In this document: one piece after another, positions 1 through 37,440 of the stretch
Numbering within the stretch: position 1 is the stretch's first letter
Layout of the letters: every line of letters starts with the position of its first letter
Source of the DNA: Arcuatula senhousia
Lineage: Eukaryota > Mollusca > Bivalvia > Mytilida > Mytilidae
Assembly (NCBI GenBank): GCA_963971305.1
Contig: OZ020306.1
Location: forward strand, 63,771,022-63,835,021
Direction: 5' to 3'
DNA length: 64,000 nt
Translations under genes and position numbers: made by a program
The notes under the pieces: generated by a model
Told to the model about the DNA's origin: nothing
Databases searched by the model: none
The model's input: the letters and a program-made list of their open reading frames with translations, nothing else

Positions 1-715
1 TATTTTTTGCCATGGCGGCCATGTTTTTTGACGAATCTAAAATCTGAATGATAGAATTGTAGCATATATGCTATTATACAAGTGTGCCAAGTTTAAATGC
101 AGTTGGTCTTATGGTGTCAGACAAGTTAATCTTTGAAATTCAGGGGAAAAGTAATGAAAAATGGTAAAATTTGATGTTTTAAGGGCAATAACTCCTAAAA
201 GGAATAGGCCTACAGCTTTGACCTTATTACATGAAATATAGATATTGATGTGCTTAATCATGGGCAATTTGAATTTTGAAATATCTTGTGTAGTTTTTAA
301 GATATAGGGCTAAATAAGTGCAAAATTTTGAAAAAATCCAGAAAAAGGGCCATAACTCCTACATCCCTTGTTGGATCTTTTAGAAAATTTCTGGGCAGGT
401 GTATCTTGAGGTGCTGATCACTTTTACCCTCTGCCAGAATTTTGATATTTGTTACCGTTTTTGAGTTATTTGCAGAAAACTGTAATTTGACCCCTATGTT
501 CTGTTTTTAGCCATGGCGGCCATGTTTTTTACGAATCAAAAATCCGAACAATAGTTTAGTACACATAATGCCACTAAACAACTGTACCAAGTTTGGTTGC
601 AATTGGACTTATGGTGTCGGACAAGTTAACGTTTGAAAAATTGTTTACAGACGACGACAACGGACGCCAAGTGATGATAAAAGCTCACATGGACCTTTGA
701 TCCAGGTGAGCTAAA
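1..715. repeat. Dispersed repeat with internal duplication and terminal hairpin
   Basis: A noncoding dispersed repeat, possibly truncated by the window start. A module beginning GCCATGGCGGCCATG occurs at 9 and again at 510, each followed by a related stretch (toxin-like coding is absent; it is simply AT-rich repeat). The right end has a short GAC-rich run and then a hairpin with arms AGCTCAC (682-688) and GTGAGCT (706-712). The same CCATGGCGGCC-type module reappears near 24018 inside a different repeat. Hairpin-ended repeats like this are common in mollusc genomes; the class (Helitron-like or other) is not decided by what I see. Confidence 0.75.
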
Positions 716-2829
716 AAGGCTATTAATCACTGTGTAAAATTTCAGAACTGTACCCCAGATGGGTTTGGAGTACTGTGGTTTCATCATTATTCTTTGAGTA
801 TCAATTTTCGTGGTTTTTGTGGGTGGCCTTTACCCACGAAATTTTAAACTTCATGGAAAGGAAAAGTAACTTTGATCTGAATGCTGCAGACTTCCGATCA
901 ACAAATTTAATAATCCAGGAGCTGACCTTTTTTTTTCATCAAACCACAAAAATTGGTACTGTTAAAATATATGAATTGGACAGTATTAGCTTTCACAAAA
1001 CATAGGTAATCTATGGATTACAAAGCTTACCTCATTACACAGTATTGTCAATAAGCGAGAATTGACTTGAACCTTTCAAAATTAAAGGTGGTTTTCCATG
1101 ATGAAAATGTTTATCACAGCCAGCATCCAAAGCATGCATTATACTAAGCATCATTAGGTGCACCTACCATACCAAAATGGTTGATGTGGCGCTTGTCTGC
1201 AAGTGGAAATGAACTTTACCTTATTTTTTTCTGTAAGTGGTCATCCATGTGAAAAATATAGGTCACAGCCAGCATCTGAAGCCTGCATTGTGTAACAATT
1301 CTTCTGTAAGTGGATGCGACTACCAACATTCAGGTTATCACATATAGGGCCCCCCACCTTAACTTTGCGAGATTAGCTAAATATTGTGTATAAACAGAGA
1401 CAGAATGAATACAAAAAATATGGCTTTTGCATACTCAAATGGACATAGGACACGTACATTACTGTACATATAAACAATGAAATTTCAAATTATTGTATGG
1501 TAATCTACTGGTTCCACAGACAAAAAAGAATTTAAAACATATAATTTGCATAGTTTATTAAAAATAAATTATTCCAGTCGCCATCGATATCTGAACACAA
1601 TAAAACTCGGAAATAAAATACAATTTCAATAAATTTCAAAATAATTAATTACATACTAAGACAATTGACTAAAATTTGGAATAAAATGTCGATGATAAAA
1701 TTTGTCATGTACCCTCAAATTAATTAATCTCAATTTCATGAGAAAAATGAGCATTTAAAGTAAGATACATGTATTTCATTTCAAACAATAGTTTCATCTG
1801 AAAATAATTTCCATTCATACTGAATTTTCTGTTTTAAACTAGCAAGGAAAAACATTATATATTATAAACAAGATTATTTTTCAAAAAATAAACCGCCTTT
1901 TTAAAGCAAAAATTAAAAATTTGTAGGCCCACTTTTTATCTATGCAAATTGGACTGGCAATAAAGGCTCACATATCAGTAAGGTGTACAACTATTTTGAT
2001 AAAAATACCATGTAATAATAATAATACAATAACAGTATTTTTTTCATTTTTTTTAATATCTTTAGTTTGTATGTTTTTTTAGGCCATGAAAGCCCAATTT
2101 TATTCTTTTAGAGATTGTTGCTAAATATAATTACATTTAAAACAGAAAAAACTAAAATGATTAAAGAACTCAAAACAAAACAAGCACTCATACCATTTAA
2201 ACTTATAGAATTATAATAGATATGGTTTATATATATTAAGGTTGTTTAAAATTGGCTATAAATACATTCACACACCAACATGAAATTAAAACGTTATCAT
2301 GCCTCTTAAAGATATATATTGGCTTTGAAATCATATAGCAATGAACTACAAATGGCTGAAAAGCAGAGACATGTTTAAGTCTAAGAGTAAACCATATTAT
2401 AACTATATTTTCAAGACTCAAAAGTTACCCACTGCTATATTCTATCTTTTGCACATGACTTAGAATAAATTTTACTTTTTTTTTCTCAATTTTTTTGAAT
2501 GAAGAATGAAGTTTCCACAGTGGATCTGTTGCTTTACAATTTAAGTCCAAAATCTTTTTTTCGACAAACACTTATAACAAATCTTGAAATGATGTTCATT
2601 AGTTATCTTTTTTTTTTCTTTTTCTATAGATTGCAGGCTACAATATCATGTTCAGTCAGTAATAACATTATCAAAACATTCATACAAATATTTACATCTA
2701 GATACACGTAGAATAAATGATAAAAATACATTTCGTTTACACGCAAGCTAAAATATCACAGGTTTGAAACAACTGCACCAAAAATACATCCATACACATC
2801 TACATCTCTCATGAAAAATGCAAACACAA
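716..2829. other. AT-rich intergenic stretch
   Basis: Flank downstream of PHAF1. I see no conserved coding exon, RNA gene or recognisable mobile element here. Homopolymer runs and several possible polyadenylation hexamers on the minus strand occur, so a very long PHAF1 3-prime UTR cannot be excluded. Confidence 0.5.
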
Positions 2830-3093
2830 TATGAAGAAATGAACATAGAAGTTTATGAAGAAATGAACATAGAAGTTTATGAAGAAATGAACATAAAAGT
2901 TTATGAAGAAATGAACATAGAAGTTTATGAAGAAATAAACATAGAAGTTTATGAAGAAATGAACATAGAAGTTTATGAAGAAATGAACATAGAAGTTTAT
3001 GAAGAAATGAACATAGAAGTTTATGAAGAAATGAACATAGAAGTTTATGAAGAAATGAACATAAAAGTTTATGAAGAAATGAACATAGAATTT
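2830..3093. repeat. 24-bp minisatellite, 11 units
   Basis: Eleven tandem copies of a 24-bp unit (TATGAAGAAATGAACATAGA plus AGTT), with a few single-base variants. Because the unit is a multiple of three, both strands stay open: one reads repeats of YEEMNIEV and the other repeats of LLCSFLHK. No splice context or homology supports translation, so it is called a minisatellite. It lies 2.1 kb beyond the PHAF1 stop. Confidence 0.9.
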
Positions 3094-4984
3094 TATTTTT
3101 TAAATTATAAGTTTTTTGCTGAGCTGACATGCAACTGATGGTGACCACTCACAAAATCAAAATTCTGAGAACTTGAAATGTATTAGAAAGATTTTTACAT
3201 GTATTCAAATTCTTTTTTATGCACATTCCATGCTATGACTTCATTCATATAAAATTTCCAGAGGTAAACAAAATGAGCATTTGAATGAAAGAACTGCATG
3301 AAAAGATTTTTTAAGCATATATTTACTGTATACACATACAAATAAATCTATATAACATCCAACCATTTCATTCATTTCAAGCATAAGTATCACGACCATC
3401 ATCATAAAATTGAGCAGTTAAACTGGGACACTATAACATTTGAATATACTAAGGAATGATTAGGAACTTTTTTCACTGGTATATGTTTACATATTTAATT
3501 TTTCTATGGAAATTAACAATGAGAGGGGAAGTATGCCAAATCAGTCTGAGTTTATATTAGTCATTAAACTACATGTATTAGCGGTAGAAAATCTATTTAT
3601 TTTCAATTCTTCAAGCACCAACTTGTTTTATAGCACACATTTCTGACTATAATATCATAATCCCCTGGCAAGTTTAGACTCATAAATATTTACCTACTAT
3701 TTGTGCAGTCACTGAATTCATTCTGGATCTGTTGTGTCCCCTCCCCCAAATTCGAAATCCTGACAATTGCATTCTAGATGTTTGCAGATTAATTTTGAAA
3801 AGCTAAATTTTTTAAAGCATTTTTTTTATCAAATTTCTCATGAGCAAATTGTATTTGCGTAAAAAAATTTTCAAATCGTAATGAAATGTTCTTTCCCAAT
3901 TTTTTTCCTTATACAAATGTTATCAACGGGTCTTACAATGCATAATACAAAGTGATATGATTGTCTACAAGTATTGAAAGAGCAAAAATTTCATGCGTAA
4001 TCTAATATCAAACCAAGTAAGTTGATCAGCCAATACTGTTCATTAATATTATTGTCCTTTTTTTTCAATTAACAAAATCACAATTAGCATGGTCATCAAT
4101 TATTCATAACACATTAGATTTTTAAGTTCTAATTTAAGCAAGCACCCTAAAATATGTTGTGAATTATCTTAAGGCAAAAGTAGATATAAATATTTTTTTG
4201 TAAAAAAAAATTACAATTTGTATTTAAAAACAATACCTATGACAGAGACAGCACTACATTATTCATTAACAAAGTAAAAGAATATTTCAAAAATATAACA
4301 TTATTGGGTAAAAAGATTTTTTATTACAGCTGATCTTATGAACCAAAAACAAAAATGAATGGTTAAAAGTGACAATTTTCATGTTGACTTTTCTTTCAAG
4401 TTCATTTTCTTATAAGAATTCAGTCAGTCATCATTCTAATTCACAAATTAAACGACTTAAAACATTCTGTAGTTTTAAAATACAACATTATATAATTCAA
4501 TAGAATTAGAAATAAGCATATAAAATGCATATATAATGTGTAGTCTTTGTAGCTGAAACATGTAAGAAAATGTTTTTGATTGATGAATTTAAGGAAAAAA
4601 TATTATTTAAGCCATGTGCAATATACTGTCCCACAATTTAAATAATTTTGTAAAGCAAAATTTAAACATACTCCACACAAATTGTATAACAATCATCCAC
4701 ACTCATTCAAATAGATATGATTTGTACATATGAGGAAAAAGATTTGAGGGGAGTATGTGGAGATCTCTTTGAATTGCCATTACAAGGTTCCCTGCCGGTG
4801 AACTGGTCCTAGTAATAGTTACTCTGTTGTAGTTATAGACTTTCTCTCTGTGGAAATGATTCTGAAGCATTATTCTGTTATTGACCACCAGTTCTGTTTC
4901 AAAAATCACATAAAGGTGATAAATCAGCAAATATTTCATCAGGAACATGTTCCAATTTGTATCAGAAGTTTTCATTGGCTAATT
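3094..4984. other. AT-rich stretch without recognised features
   Basis: No conserved exon or element seen. The 90-codon open frame on the minus strand at 4703-4975 has no recognisable domain. It may be part of a long PHAF1 3-prime UTR or plain intergenic DNA. Confidence 0.45.
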
Positions 4985-5222
4985 GTTCATCCAATCATAA
5001 CTGACCGTCTGCTGCAGAAACAAACATGAAGAATTTTCCAGAAGTTAACATACTTATTATATCAGCCAATCAAAACTGACCCGCTGCAGCTGACACAAAC
5101 ATGACATGTATGAAGAACTATCCAGAAGTTTTCATAGTTATTTCAGCCAATCACAACTGACCGTCTGCAGCTGACAGAAACATGACATGCATGAAGAATT
5201 GTCCAGGATTTATTCAAACTAA
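4985..5222. repeat. Three tandem copies of a ~78-bp unit after the PHAF1 stop
   Basis: Three diverged copies of a unit containing CCAATCA, a CTGACC..CTGCAGCTGACA block and an ATGAAGAA..CCAGAAGTT block. The CCAATCA anchors are at 4991, 5066 and 5147 (spacing 75 and 81). The array starts within about 15 bases of the PHAF1 stop codon, so it is either 3-prime UTR or immediately downstream, depending on the poly(A) site. Confidence 0.8.
5209..5214 (-). terminator. PHAF1: Candidate poly(A) signal of PHAF1
   Basis: AATAAA on the minus strand 22 nt beyond the PHAF1 stop. It is the first such hexamer after the coding region, but in DNA this AT-rich many others follow, so the true 3-prime end is uncertain. 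Confidence 0.3.
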
Positions 5223-5235
5223 TACCCAAGTTAGA

Positions 5236-31659
<26,424 letters not shown>

Positions 31660-31660
<1 letters not shown>

Positions 31661-32635
31661 CTTCTTGTTTTATCAAGCCCGTCTCATGGTCTTGAAAGAA
31701 GAAATTATGCAAGTTGATTTTATTTAATTCTATAGCTAGTTAACATGATTACCTTTAGTCGGCGTTAAATGAACCAAAAAGTGACAAGCTAATTTTAATG
31801 ACAACATTCATCCGTCTTTTTAGCAGGTTACACATGATGGCCATGATTTGTAACGTCAATCAATGTTTATAACCGTTAAACCTATTATTGCCATTTGCCT
31901 CTTATGTCATATGATAGTTACCATCTAAATGAAGTTCAAATTTTCAGCCGTTTGCTGGAAACCATAGGCTTGTTTAAGCTCGGTTAATGGTGAAACCATA
32001 TGAATTTGCGGGGTTCAATCCCCACTGGGGCTTGAATTCTGGTCATTTGTATCGATTTTAAAACAAAACGACCTCTTACTCGGCCAGAATTCAAGCGTGG
32101 TCAAGTTAATAATCGAACCTCTACTCAATTCAAGTCCATATAAATGAATAGAATTCAAGCCTCTGTGGTTATCAAGGTGACATTTGAAATAATATGGCGG
32201 TATGCAAAAATTAATAGAACAAAGAGGCTTTGAATTAAAAAAAAAAAAGCAAGATGTTTTTTTTTTTTGCTTTTTTTTTTTCTTTCTGAAAAAAATATAG
32301 CATATTTAGAAAAAAAAAATCCATGTAGGTTCCGATTTTATCCGAAAATAATCGAAAAGAGATTCTAGACATTTTTAAGAGGCATTATACTTTGCAAAGA
32401 AATCAAAAAGAAGCAAACAAAAAGCCCGAGCCCTAACTTAAATCAATTAGGTCAGTATAAAATTAACATATCAGACTAACTAGACGTACTTACAGTTTAA
32501 AAATAACATTCAACTTATTAAAATGAACGAATGGAACTCCGGGCAAATTATATATAACAGAAACACGAAATTTAAAAAAAAAAACTTTACCTCCAACATG
32601 ACATAAAGGTAGAGTGGAGCAGAAACATGGCGAAC
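31660..32635. other. Intergenic stretch with tRNA-like relic and A/T runs
   Basis: Holds a T-arm-like GGGGTTCAATCCCC at 32010-32023, preceded by AGCTCGGTTAATGG (31977-31990), consistent with a decayed tRNA-derived sequence. Poly-A and poly-T runs at 32238-32281 could fold together. No gene seen. Confidence 0.45.
31965..32035 (+). pseudogene. Decayed tRNA-like sequence
   Basis: Box-A-like TTAAGCTCGGTTAATGG and perfect B-box T arm GGGGTTCAATCCCC at the right distance, but acceptor ends do not pair. Not a functional tRNA. Confidence 0.4.
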
Positions 32636-33140
32636 CATCGCATCCTCATCGTTGGAAACTCACGACTGTCTGACTCTGATGCGTACCTTACTTCATTGTG
32701 GGTTTCCAACATTGCCGTGACTTCTGAAAACACCATACAGTTATTCGTCGACTTCATGATGTATACTTACTGAGATCTATTCTACTGACTTAACAAAATA
32801 AGCAACAAATAAGCAAACATTTCCACCAGCATAAATGTAAGAAGTTAACATTGGATAGAACATTAGCTGATGAAACATTAAAAGAGAACTTTGATGGAAT
32901 CCCAGATTTTCAGAGTAAGAGGAAGAAAACACAGGCGTTTGGGTTTAGGATTTTATTTTTTGTTATAATTAAGGTGTAAACAAAATCCTGGACCCAATTG
33001 CCTATATGGAAAAAAGGTCGACTATGGAACCTGTACCCCCATGACAACGATCTGTCCAGGCTCGACGAGATCGGAGAACAGCGGCGGACCATGGTACAGC
33101 ACGCCCAAAACAGATTGAGATGGGGAGAGATTGTATAGGC
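32636..33140 (+). other. Unexplained segment with coding-like frames
   Basis: Richer in G+C than its surroundings. Frames at 32639 (MANHRILIVGNSRLSDSDAY), 32794-32986 (contains LDRTLADETLKENFDGIPDF) and 32990-33139 (contains NDLSRLDEIGEQRR) look protein-like but have no family I recognise and are separated by stops. It may be a decayed gene or retroelement fragment. Confidence 0.3.
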
Positions 33141-33792
33141 GACCTATTATCTGACCTTGAATAGATATGCGACATAAATCAAGTAAAAGCATAATCTACA
33201 TCAACGTGGAGTTTGTAGCAAATTGTTTCATAAGAGGCGTTTATAGAACACGACTCTTATATTAAGTCGGGTGTCTCAGAAAAGCAACATATATTTATAT
33301 ATGGAGAAATTTGAAAGCACTAGATAGCTTGGACTTTCCTCAAAGAGCCTAAAAATATGCCACAGAAGTAAACAGATAGGCCTGTCTCGATGAAGGTCGA
33401 CTACATTTGGCGAATCGCGGACATAAACTTTACAACATAGATCTGCAATTGAGACAAAGTTCAAGCCGACCGCTCGAGATCCAAAGCGGTTACATGGGTT
33501 ATATGTTTCATACAATTATACAAGGAATGATATGTCCCCAATATGTCAAAAATATACAGGGCAACGAAATCGTGGGATACTTTTGGGCCAGAAAATCTAC
33601 ATAATGACTGCATGACTGATTTGTTGGTGTATAAAGATATTCGAGTCTCGAAGCTTATAGAGGTTGCTAGAGTTAAAAACGTCATTGGAAGAAGGGATCA
33701 GTTCTTTATTGACTACAGTCGAGATTTTTGTAAACATGGTGTAAATTCTTTCGCCTTTATACTTATTGCCATGCACTTAGTTACTTACTTAG

Positions 33793-34118
33793 TCCTCTTC
33801 GTCTCTTGTGAGACTAAGGCTGCGATCTTTTCCCTCCACTTGGGTCGATCTTTGGTTAGCTTCAGTGCCTATCCCCATGCATGTAAAGCCTCAATCTTTC
33901 AATTCTGCAACCAATGTCCTTCGCCATGTTGTTTTTGGTCCTGCAGGTTTCCTTTTTCCAGGTGGAGTCCATCTTAGGGCTATTTTGGGGGGTCGTTGTT
34001 CCATCCTTAAGACATGACTTAGCCTTCTTTCCTTAATTTCAAACCTGATGTTCTTGCATTCAGTTTTGATCCATATTTCTCTGTTTGAAGTTTTGTTCGG
34101 CCAAAATATTTTTAACAT
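33793..34118 (-). pseudogene. LINE reverse-transcriptase C-terminal remnant
   Basis: Minus strand. Encodes a tail typical of metazoan non-LTR retrotransposon ORF2 ends: RRLSHVLRM, ALRWTPPGKRKPAGPKTTWR then RTLVAELKD, followed after a frameshift by LTKDRPKWREKIAALVSQET and a stop near 33793. The intact LINE family motif is RWxGHVLRM..GKRxxGRPKTTWRR. Only the last ~110 residues remain. Confidence 0.82.
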
Positions 34119-34480
34119 ATCTCACTGATGCAACCATTGTAGAAACTTTACCAATTTTGTTACGTCCGGTTCTTTGGTGTAGTGGTTAACATGCAGAAGG
34201 TCGCGAGTTCGAACATCGCCAGAACCTCCATTGCTTTAATCCATGCTGGTTTCGGGGCGGGGGGGGGGTGTGTATAGGCCGGCCGCCCACAGTAGCGCTA
34301 AGCTTGTCGGTAAAAGTTCACTAAAGAGCGCTCAGAAACCTGACATCGGGTCAGGCCACTTTGCCCACAAAGCGACTGGGATGTTTGTGCCCCAGGTAGT
34401 TGAATGTGCACTGGCGGTTGGCGGCTACTCGTAACGGGAGTTACGAGTATCTCAAGATGGCGGGGGATATTGCTGGAAAG
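34119..34480. other. Flank with armless tRNA-like sequence
   Basis: Contains the 59-nt tRNA-like relic at 34168-34226 and a G-rich tract at 34254-34269; otherwise no gene. The 63-codon open frame at 34243-34434 looks fortuitous. Confidence 0.4.
34168..34226 (+). pseudogene. tRNA-like sequence lacking the anticodon arm
   Basis: Acceptor halves GGTTCT (34168-34173) and AGAACC (34221-34226) pair perfectly. A D-arm GTGT-AGTGGTTA-ACAT and a T-arm GCGAG-TTCGAAC-ATCGC (34203-34219) fold, but only about 10 nt lie between them where an anticodon arm should be. Probably a deleted tRNA copy or SINE head. Confidence 0.6.
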
Positions 34481-35021
34481 TCGGATTTTACATTATATCT
34501 TTTATAAAAGACTTTCTTTTGAATGAAAATAGAAAGAATACCGAAGCTTATGGCATACAGTTGCCATCTAACATACGCTTTAGTAGTGTGAAACTCGTGA
34601 ATGTGGAAGCCCTGTCATAATGAATGCTTGGGTCGTCAGGCTATAATGCGAAAAATCTGACTGCAAACCATAGTCATGATAGTGGTGAACCGTGTTGGAA
34701 AATTAAAATGTCACGTTCCTATTGTATCACCCTTTCGTATTCATCTCGAAATCGTGCATCTTGGGAGTAAAGCAATAACTAACTATTCTTTAGGTCACTT
34801 TGGATGATCCTCCAACACGCAGCCCCATAAGTATAAGTAGTACTGATCTGACATTACTATATTGAAAAGTTTGATGTTTGTTTTAAAGAGTATAAGCTTG
34901 ATTTCCAAAATGGACGCAGGTTTATGAAGGAAGTCAGCGTCTTTCCTAGCCTACCTTTGATGTCTTTTAATTTGGGCAGCGTTGTTAGTGCTGAAACAAA
35001 TCTATACGCTGGTGTAAATAT

Positions 35022-35190
35022 TCGAGTCTCAGGTTGCTATAGTTAAATTTTGTATTAAAAAACATCATTGGAAGATAGGATCAGTTCCCAATTGCCGTCC
35101 TGCGCCACACTGAAAACGGTAATCAATTTGATTGCCACAGTCAAGATTTTCGTAAAACATAGTGTAAATTCTCTCGCCTTAATGGTTATT
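35022..35190. repeat. Second copy of the 33634-33780 segment
   Basis: Both contain ATATTCGAGTCTC, AACGTCATTGGAAG-like and GGATCAGTTC blocks, CAGTCGAGATTTTTGTAAA-like and GTGTAAATTCT.TCGCCTT, in the same order, 1.4 kb apart and with an extra piece in this copy. Confidence 0.75.
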
Positions 35191-35223
35191 TGCCACACAA
35201 TTGCATATCTATAAGAGCGTTCC

Positions 35224-35237
35224 GGGGTTCGAACCCC
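35224..35237 (+). other. Isolated B-box-like palindrome
   Basis: GGGGTTCGAACCCC, a perfect T-arm/B-box sequence without a box A or acceptor pair. Probably a tRNA or SINE relic. Confidence 0.4.
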
Positions 35238-35394
35238 ATTTTCTTAGAAAGCAACCCGATCATCTAATAATACTTTTTATTTATTTCATTTTATATTTGC
35301 TATGCTAGTATATGCGCGTCATGCAGGCAAACCAAAATTGTTGCCCGGAACTTATAATGTTATTTTGAGTTTAAATATTTTAGAATAAGAAGAA

Positions 35395-35500
35395 GAGTAA
35401 GCGAATCTTCTGTGCCTCTCCCCATGTCAAGTCTCCATCTTTCAATTCTGCCACCACTGTCCTTCACCGTGTTGTTTTTGGTCTTCCAGGTTTCTATACC
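35395..35500 (-). pseudogene. Second LINE tail remnant
   Basis: Minus strand matches part of the 33.8-34.1 kb LINE tail (GACCAAAAACAACACGGTGA then AGGACAGTGGTGGC; translates in part to VVAELKDGDLTWG with frameshifts). Fragmentary. Confidence 0.65.
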
Positions 35501-35509
35501 ACGAACGTA

Positions 35510-35640
35510 AAGAAATTGAAAAGTCTCTTCAATGGATGCCTCATGAAGATATGTTAAATATTTTGTCAGAACAAAATTTCAAACAGAAAGCTATGGAACA
35601 AAACCTAACCTTTATTGGCTTTCGGGCAGAATTTCTGCCA
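35510..35640 (+). pseudogene. LINE fragment on the opposite strand
   Basis: Plus strand GATATGTTAAATATTTTGTC, AGAACAAAATTTCAAACAGA matches the reverse of 34055-34125, which lies in the minus-strand LINE remnant. So the two fragments are inverted to each other. Confidence 0.6.
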
Positions 35641-36529
35641 TGCAGGAATTCCGTTCCGCTCTGGATTCTGGGTGGAGATCAGCCACGTTAAAAAATGTCT
35701 TGGTCCGGATCCGTCCCTGTTAAAGATTATTTCTACCTTTGCATGGAACTTGTCTTCGTATTAAGCTCATAATAAGAATAAAATGGCTTGTCAGTAATGA
35801 AGTTATTTTTCAAGGACACGTTTTTGAATCGCTCCAGCAAACGCGAGAAATTCCATTCTAAGAAAGCGTTTTAGAATTTTCCATCAGTTCAGCAATATTT
35901 CTAATTAGAATTCCGTTCAATAAAAAGAATGGTGTCACGTTATTTGATTTTTCCATATTCCTGAATTTCCTATTTTATTTTTAAAAAATGAAATACGACC
36001 ATCCCTGCACCAAGTAGGACCATCAATCAGCGGTCTTTTGGTATCATTCATGTTCTTTTTGTATTTGTGAGATGGGTCATTCTTAATTTAGTTTTGTTGT
36101 TTTCGCTTTGATTTGAGCACCATGCTTATTATGTTAGTCTTTAAATTCGACTTTTGGAGTTTTTCTTAGAAGTTTTGCATAGACCAAACTCACCCTGAAA
36201 TTAAAACAAAATTACAACAAAGTGTTCGAATATTGCATCTCGGTGCGGGTTTTATCATCAGAGTACTGAGATGTTCAAGTCGCGTTCAACGAATTAAAGG
36301 GAAGTCTATCATTATTGTTAACTTTTTTTTATATTGTTTTACAAAATGAGAAGTCCGTCGATCAGTCACTTAGGATATACGGGTGTGAGAAAATCGTAGA
36401 CGAAATTGATTTCAAATTGATCTTGATCATAATTATTCTAATGTTCTTTTTTGTACTGACTTTGACAAAAATATTATTAGTTCAGTGCCATTAAAAGTAA
36501 TAATGACAATGTGCAATATAATGATTATT
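35641..36529. other. Intergenic, no recognised feature
   Basis: No conserved exon or repeat that I can match within the window. Confidence 0.4.
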
Positions 36530-37080
36530 TGTGCACAAAACAGACGGATTAACCCCCAAAAAACTTATTTTAATGTCTTTTAAAGGTAAAATCATATGAA
36601 TGTGAAGCTTCAATTTCTGAAAACAATACATGACTTTAGTAGGAGTGCAATTTTGTAAAATCATGATTTAAGAATTCATTCAAGTGCATGGGGGCATATT
36701 TTTAGCTACAATAACATGTTTTCTACAAACAAAACAGGTTCAAGACTTCCTGCTTTACTTTTGTTTACTTCAACTCAATTCTAATTTGTGTACAAAATGG
36801 ACAGTTTAATAAAAAAAGCCTTATTTAAATGTCTTTTCAGTAAAAATATATGCATGCAATGTTACTTTCCCATTTCAAAAACATTAAAACTGCAATTTTC
36901 AAAAACAATGCATGACTTAGTAGGAGTGCAATTCTTTAAAATCATGATTTGGGAATTCATTCAAGTGGGGGGCAAATTTTCAGCTACAATAACATGTTTT
37001 CAACAAACAAAACAGATTCTTTAAGTTTCAAATCGTCCTTCTTTACTTTTGTTTACTTCAAGTCATGTGTAGTACAAATC
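36530..37080. repeat. Two tandem copies of a ~280-bp unit upstream of CBFB
   Basis: Copies at about 36530-36790 and 36796-37080. Shared blocks: ATGTCTTTT, TAGTAGGAGTGCAATT (36638 and 36918), AAAATCATGATTT, GAATTCATTCAAGTG, AGCTACAATAACATGTTTTC and CTTTACTTTTGTTTACTTCA. They end less than 10 bp before the CBFB promoter motifs. Confidence 0.88.
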
Positions 37081-37084
37081 TAGG

Positions 37085-37310
37085 CCACGTCATTCCATAA
37101 AAGGAATAGCCTCATGAATTATTCATGAGATTTGCCATATATGGAAGATGATAATGAAATATTGATCACGTCATTTGCATAATAATTGATTTCCGCTTAC
37201 GTAGCGTAAACATTGAATTCCCGAAGTCGAAAATATCCATATAAGGTGATCCCCGGAGATCTCCGTGATCCCGAACATTCATGAATAATTTTTCGTCGAC
37301 CAATCAGCAA
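37085..37310 (+). promoter_or_regulatory. CBFB: CBFB promoter with three CArG boxes
   Basis: Three perfect CC(A/T)6GG boxes: CCATAAAAGG 37095-37104, CCATATATGG 37135-37144, CCATATAAGG 37237-37246. CArG boxes are the binding site of SRF. Also CACGTCA at 37086 and TCACGTCA at 37166 (CRE-like), octamer ATTTGCAT 37173-37180 (POU), palindromes CATGAATTATTCATG 37113-37127, TTACGTAGCGTAA 37197-37209 and CGGAGATCTCCG 37254-37265, and CCAATCA at 37300. All within 350 bp of the CBFB start. Function is inferred from motifs. Confidence 0.65.
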
Positions 37311-37440
37311 TCTCCGTTGTATTTCGTCACACCGAGAATTTTGTTGTGATGTAGTAATGAATGAAGTGACCTCAGACAGCATGCTTTCATTTGTAGCGAA
37401 CACGTTGTGTTACGAAGTTGGAAATATTAAGTTTAGAACT

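Noticed and set aside
2756..3148. Repetitive open frames of 130 and 106 codons on opposite strands
   Set aside because: They are produced by the 24-bp minisatellite; no homology, splice context or codon bias supports a protein. It is also not a CRISPR array, since there are no spacers.
33543..33977. 144-codon open frame on the plus strand
   Set aside because: Its second half is the antisense of a LINE tail, and the first half is a duplicated noncoding segment.
37357..37440. Upstream in-frame ATG of CBFB (28 extra residues)
   Set aside because: Family proteins start at MPRVVPDQ, and the upstream ATG has T at -3, a weak context; kept only as a possibility.
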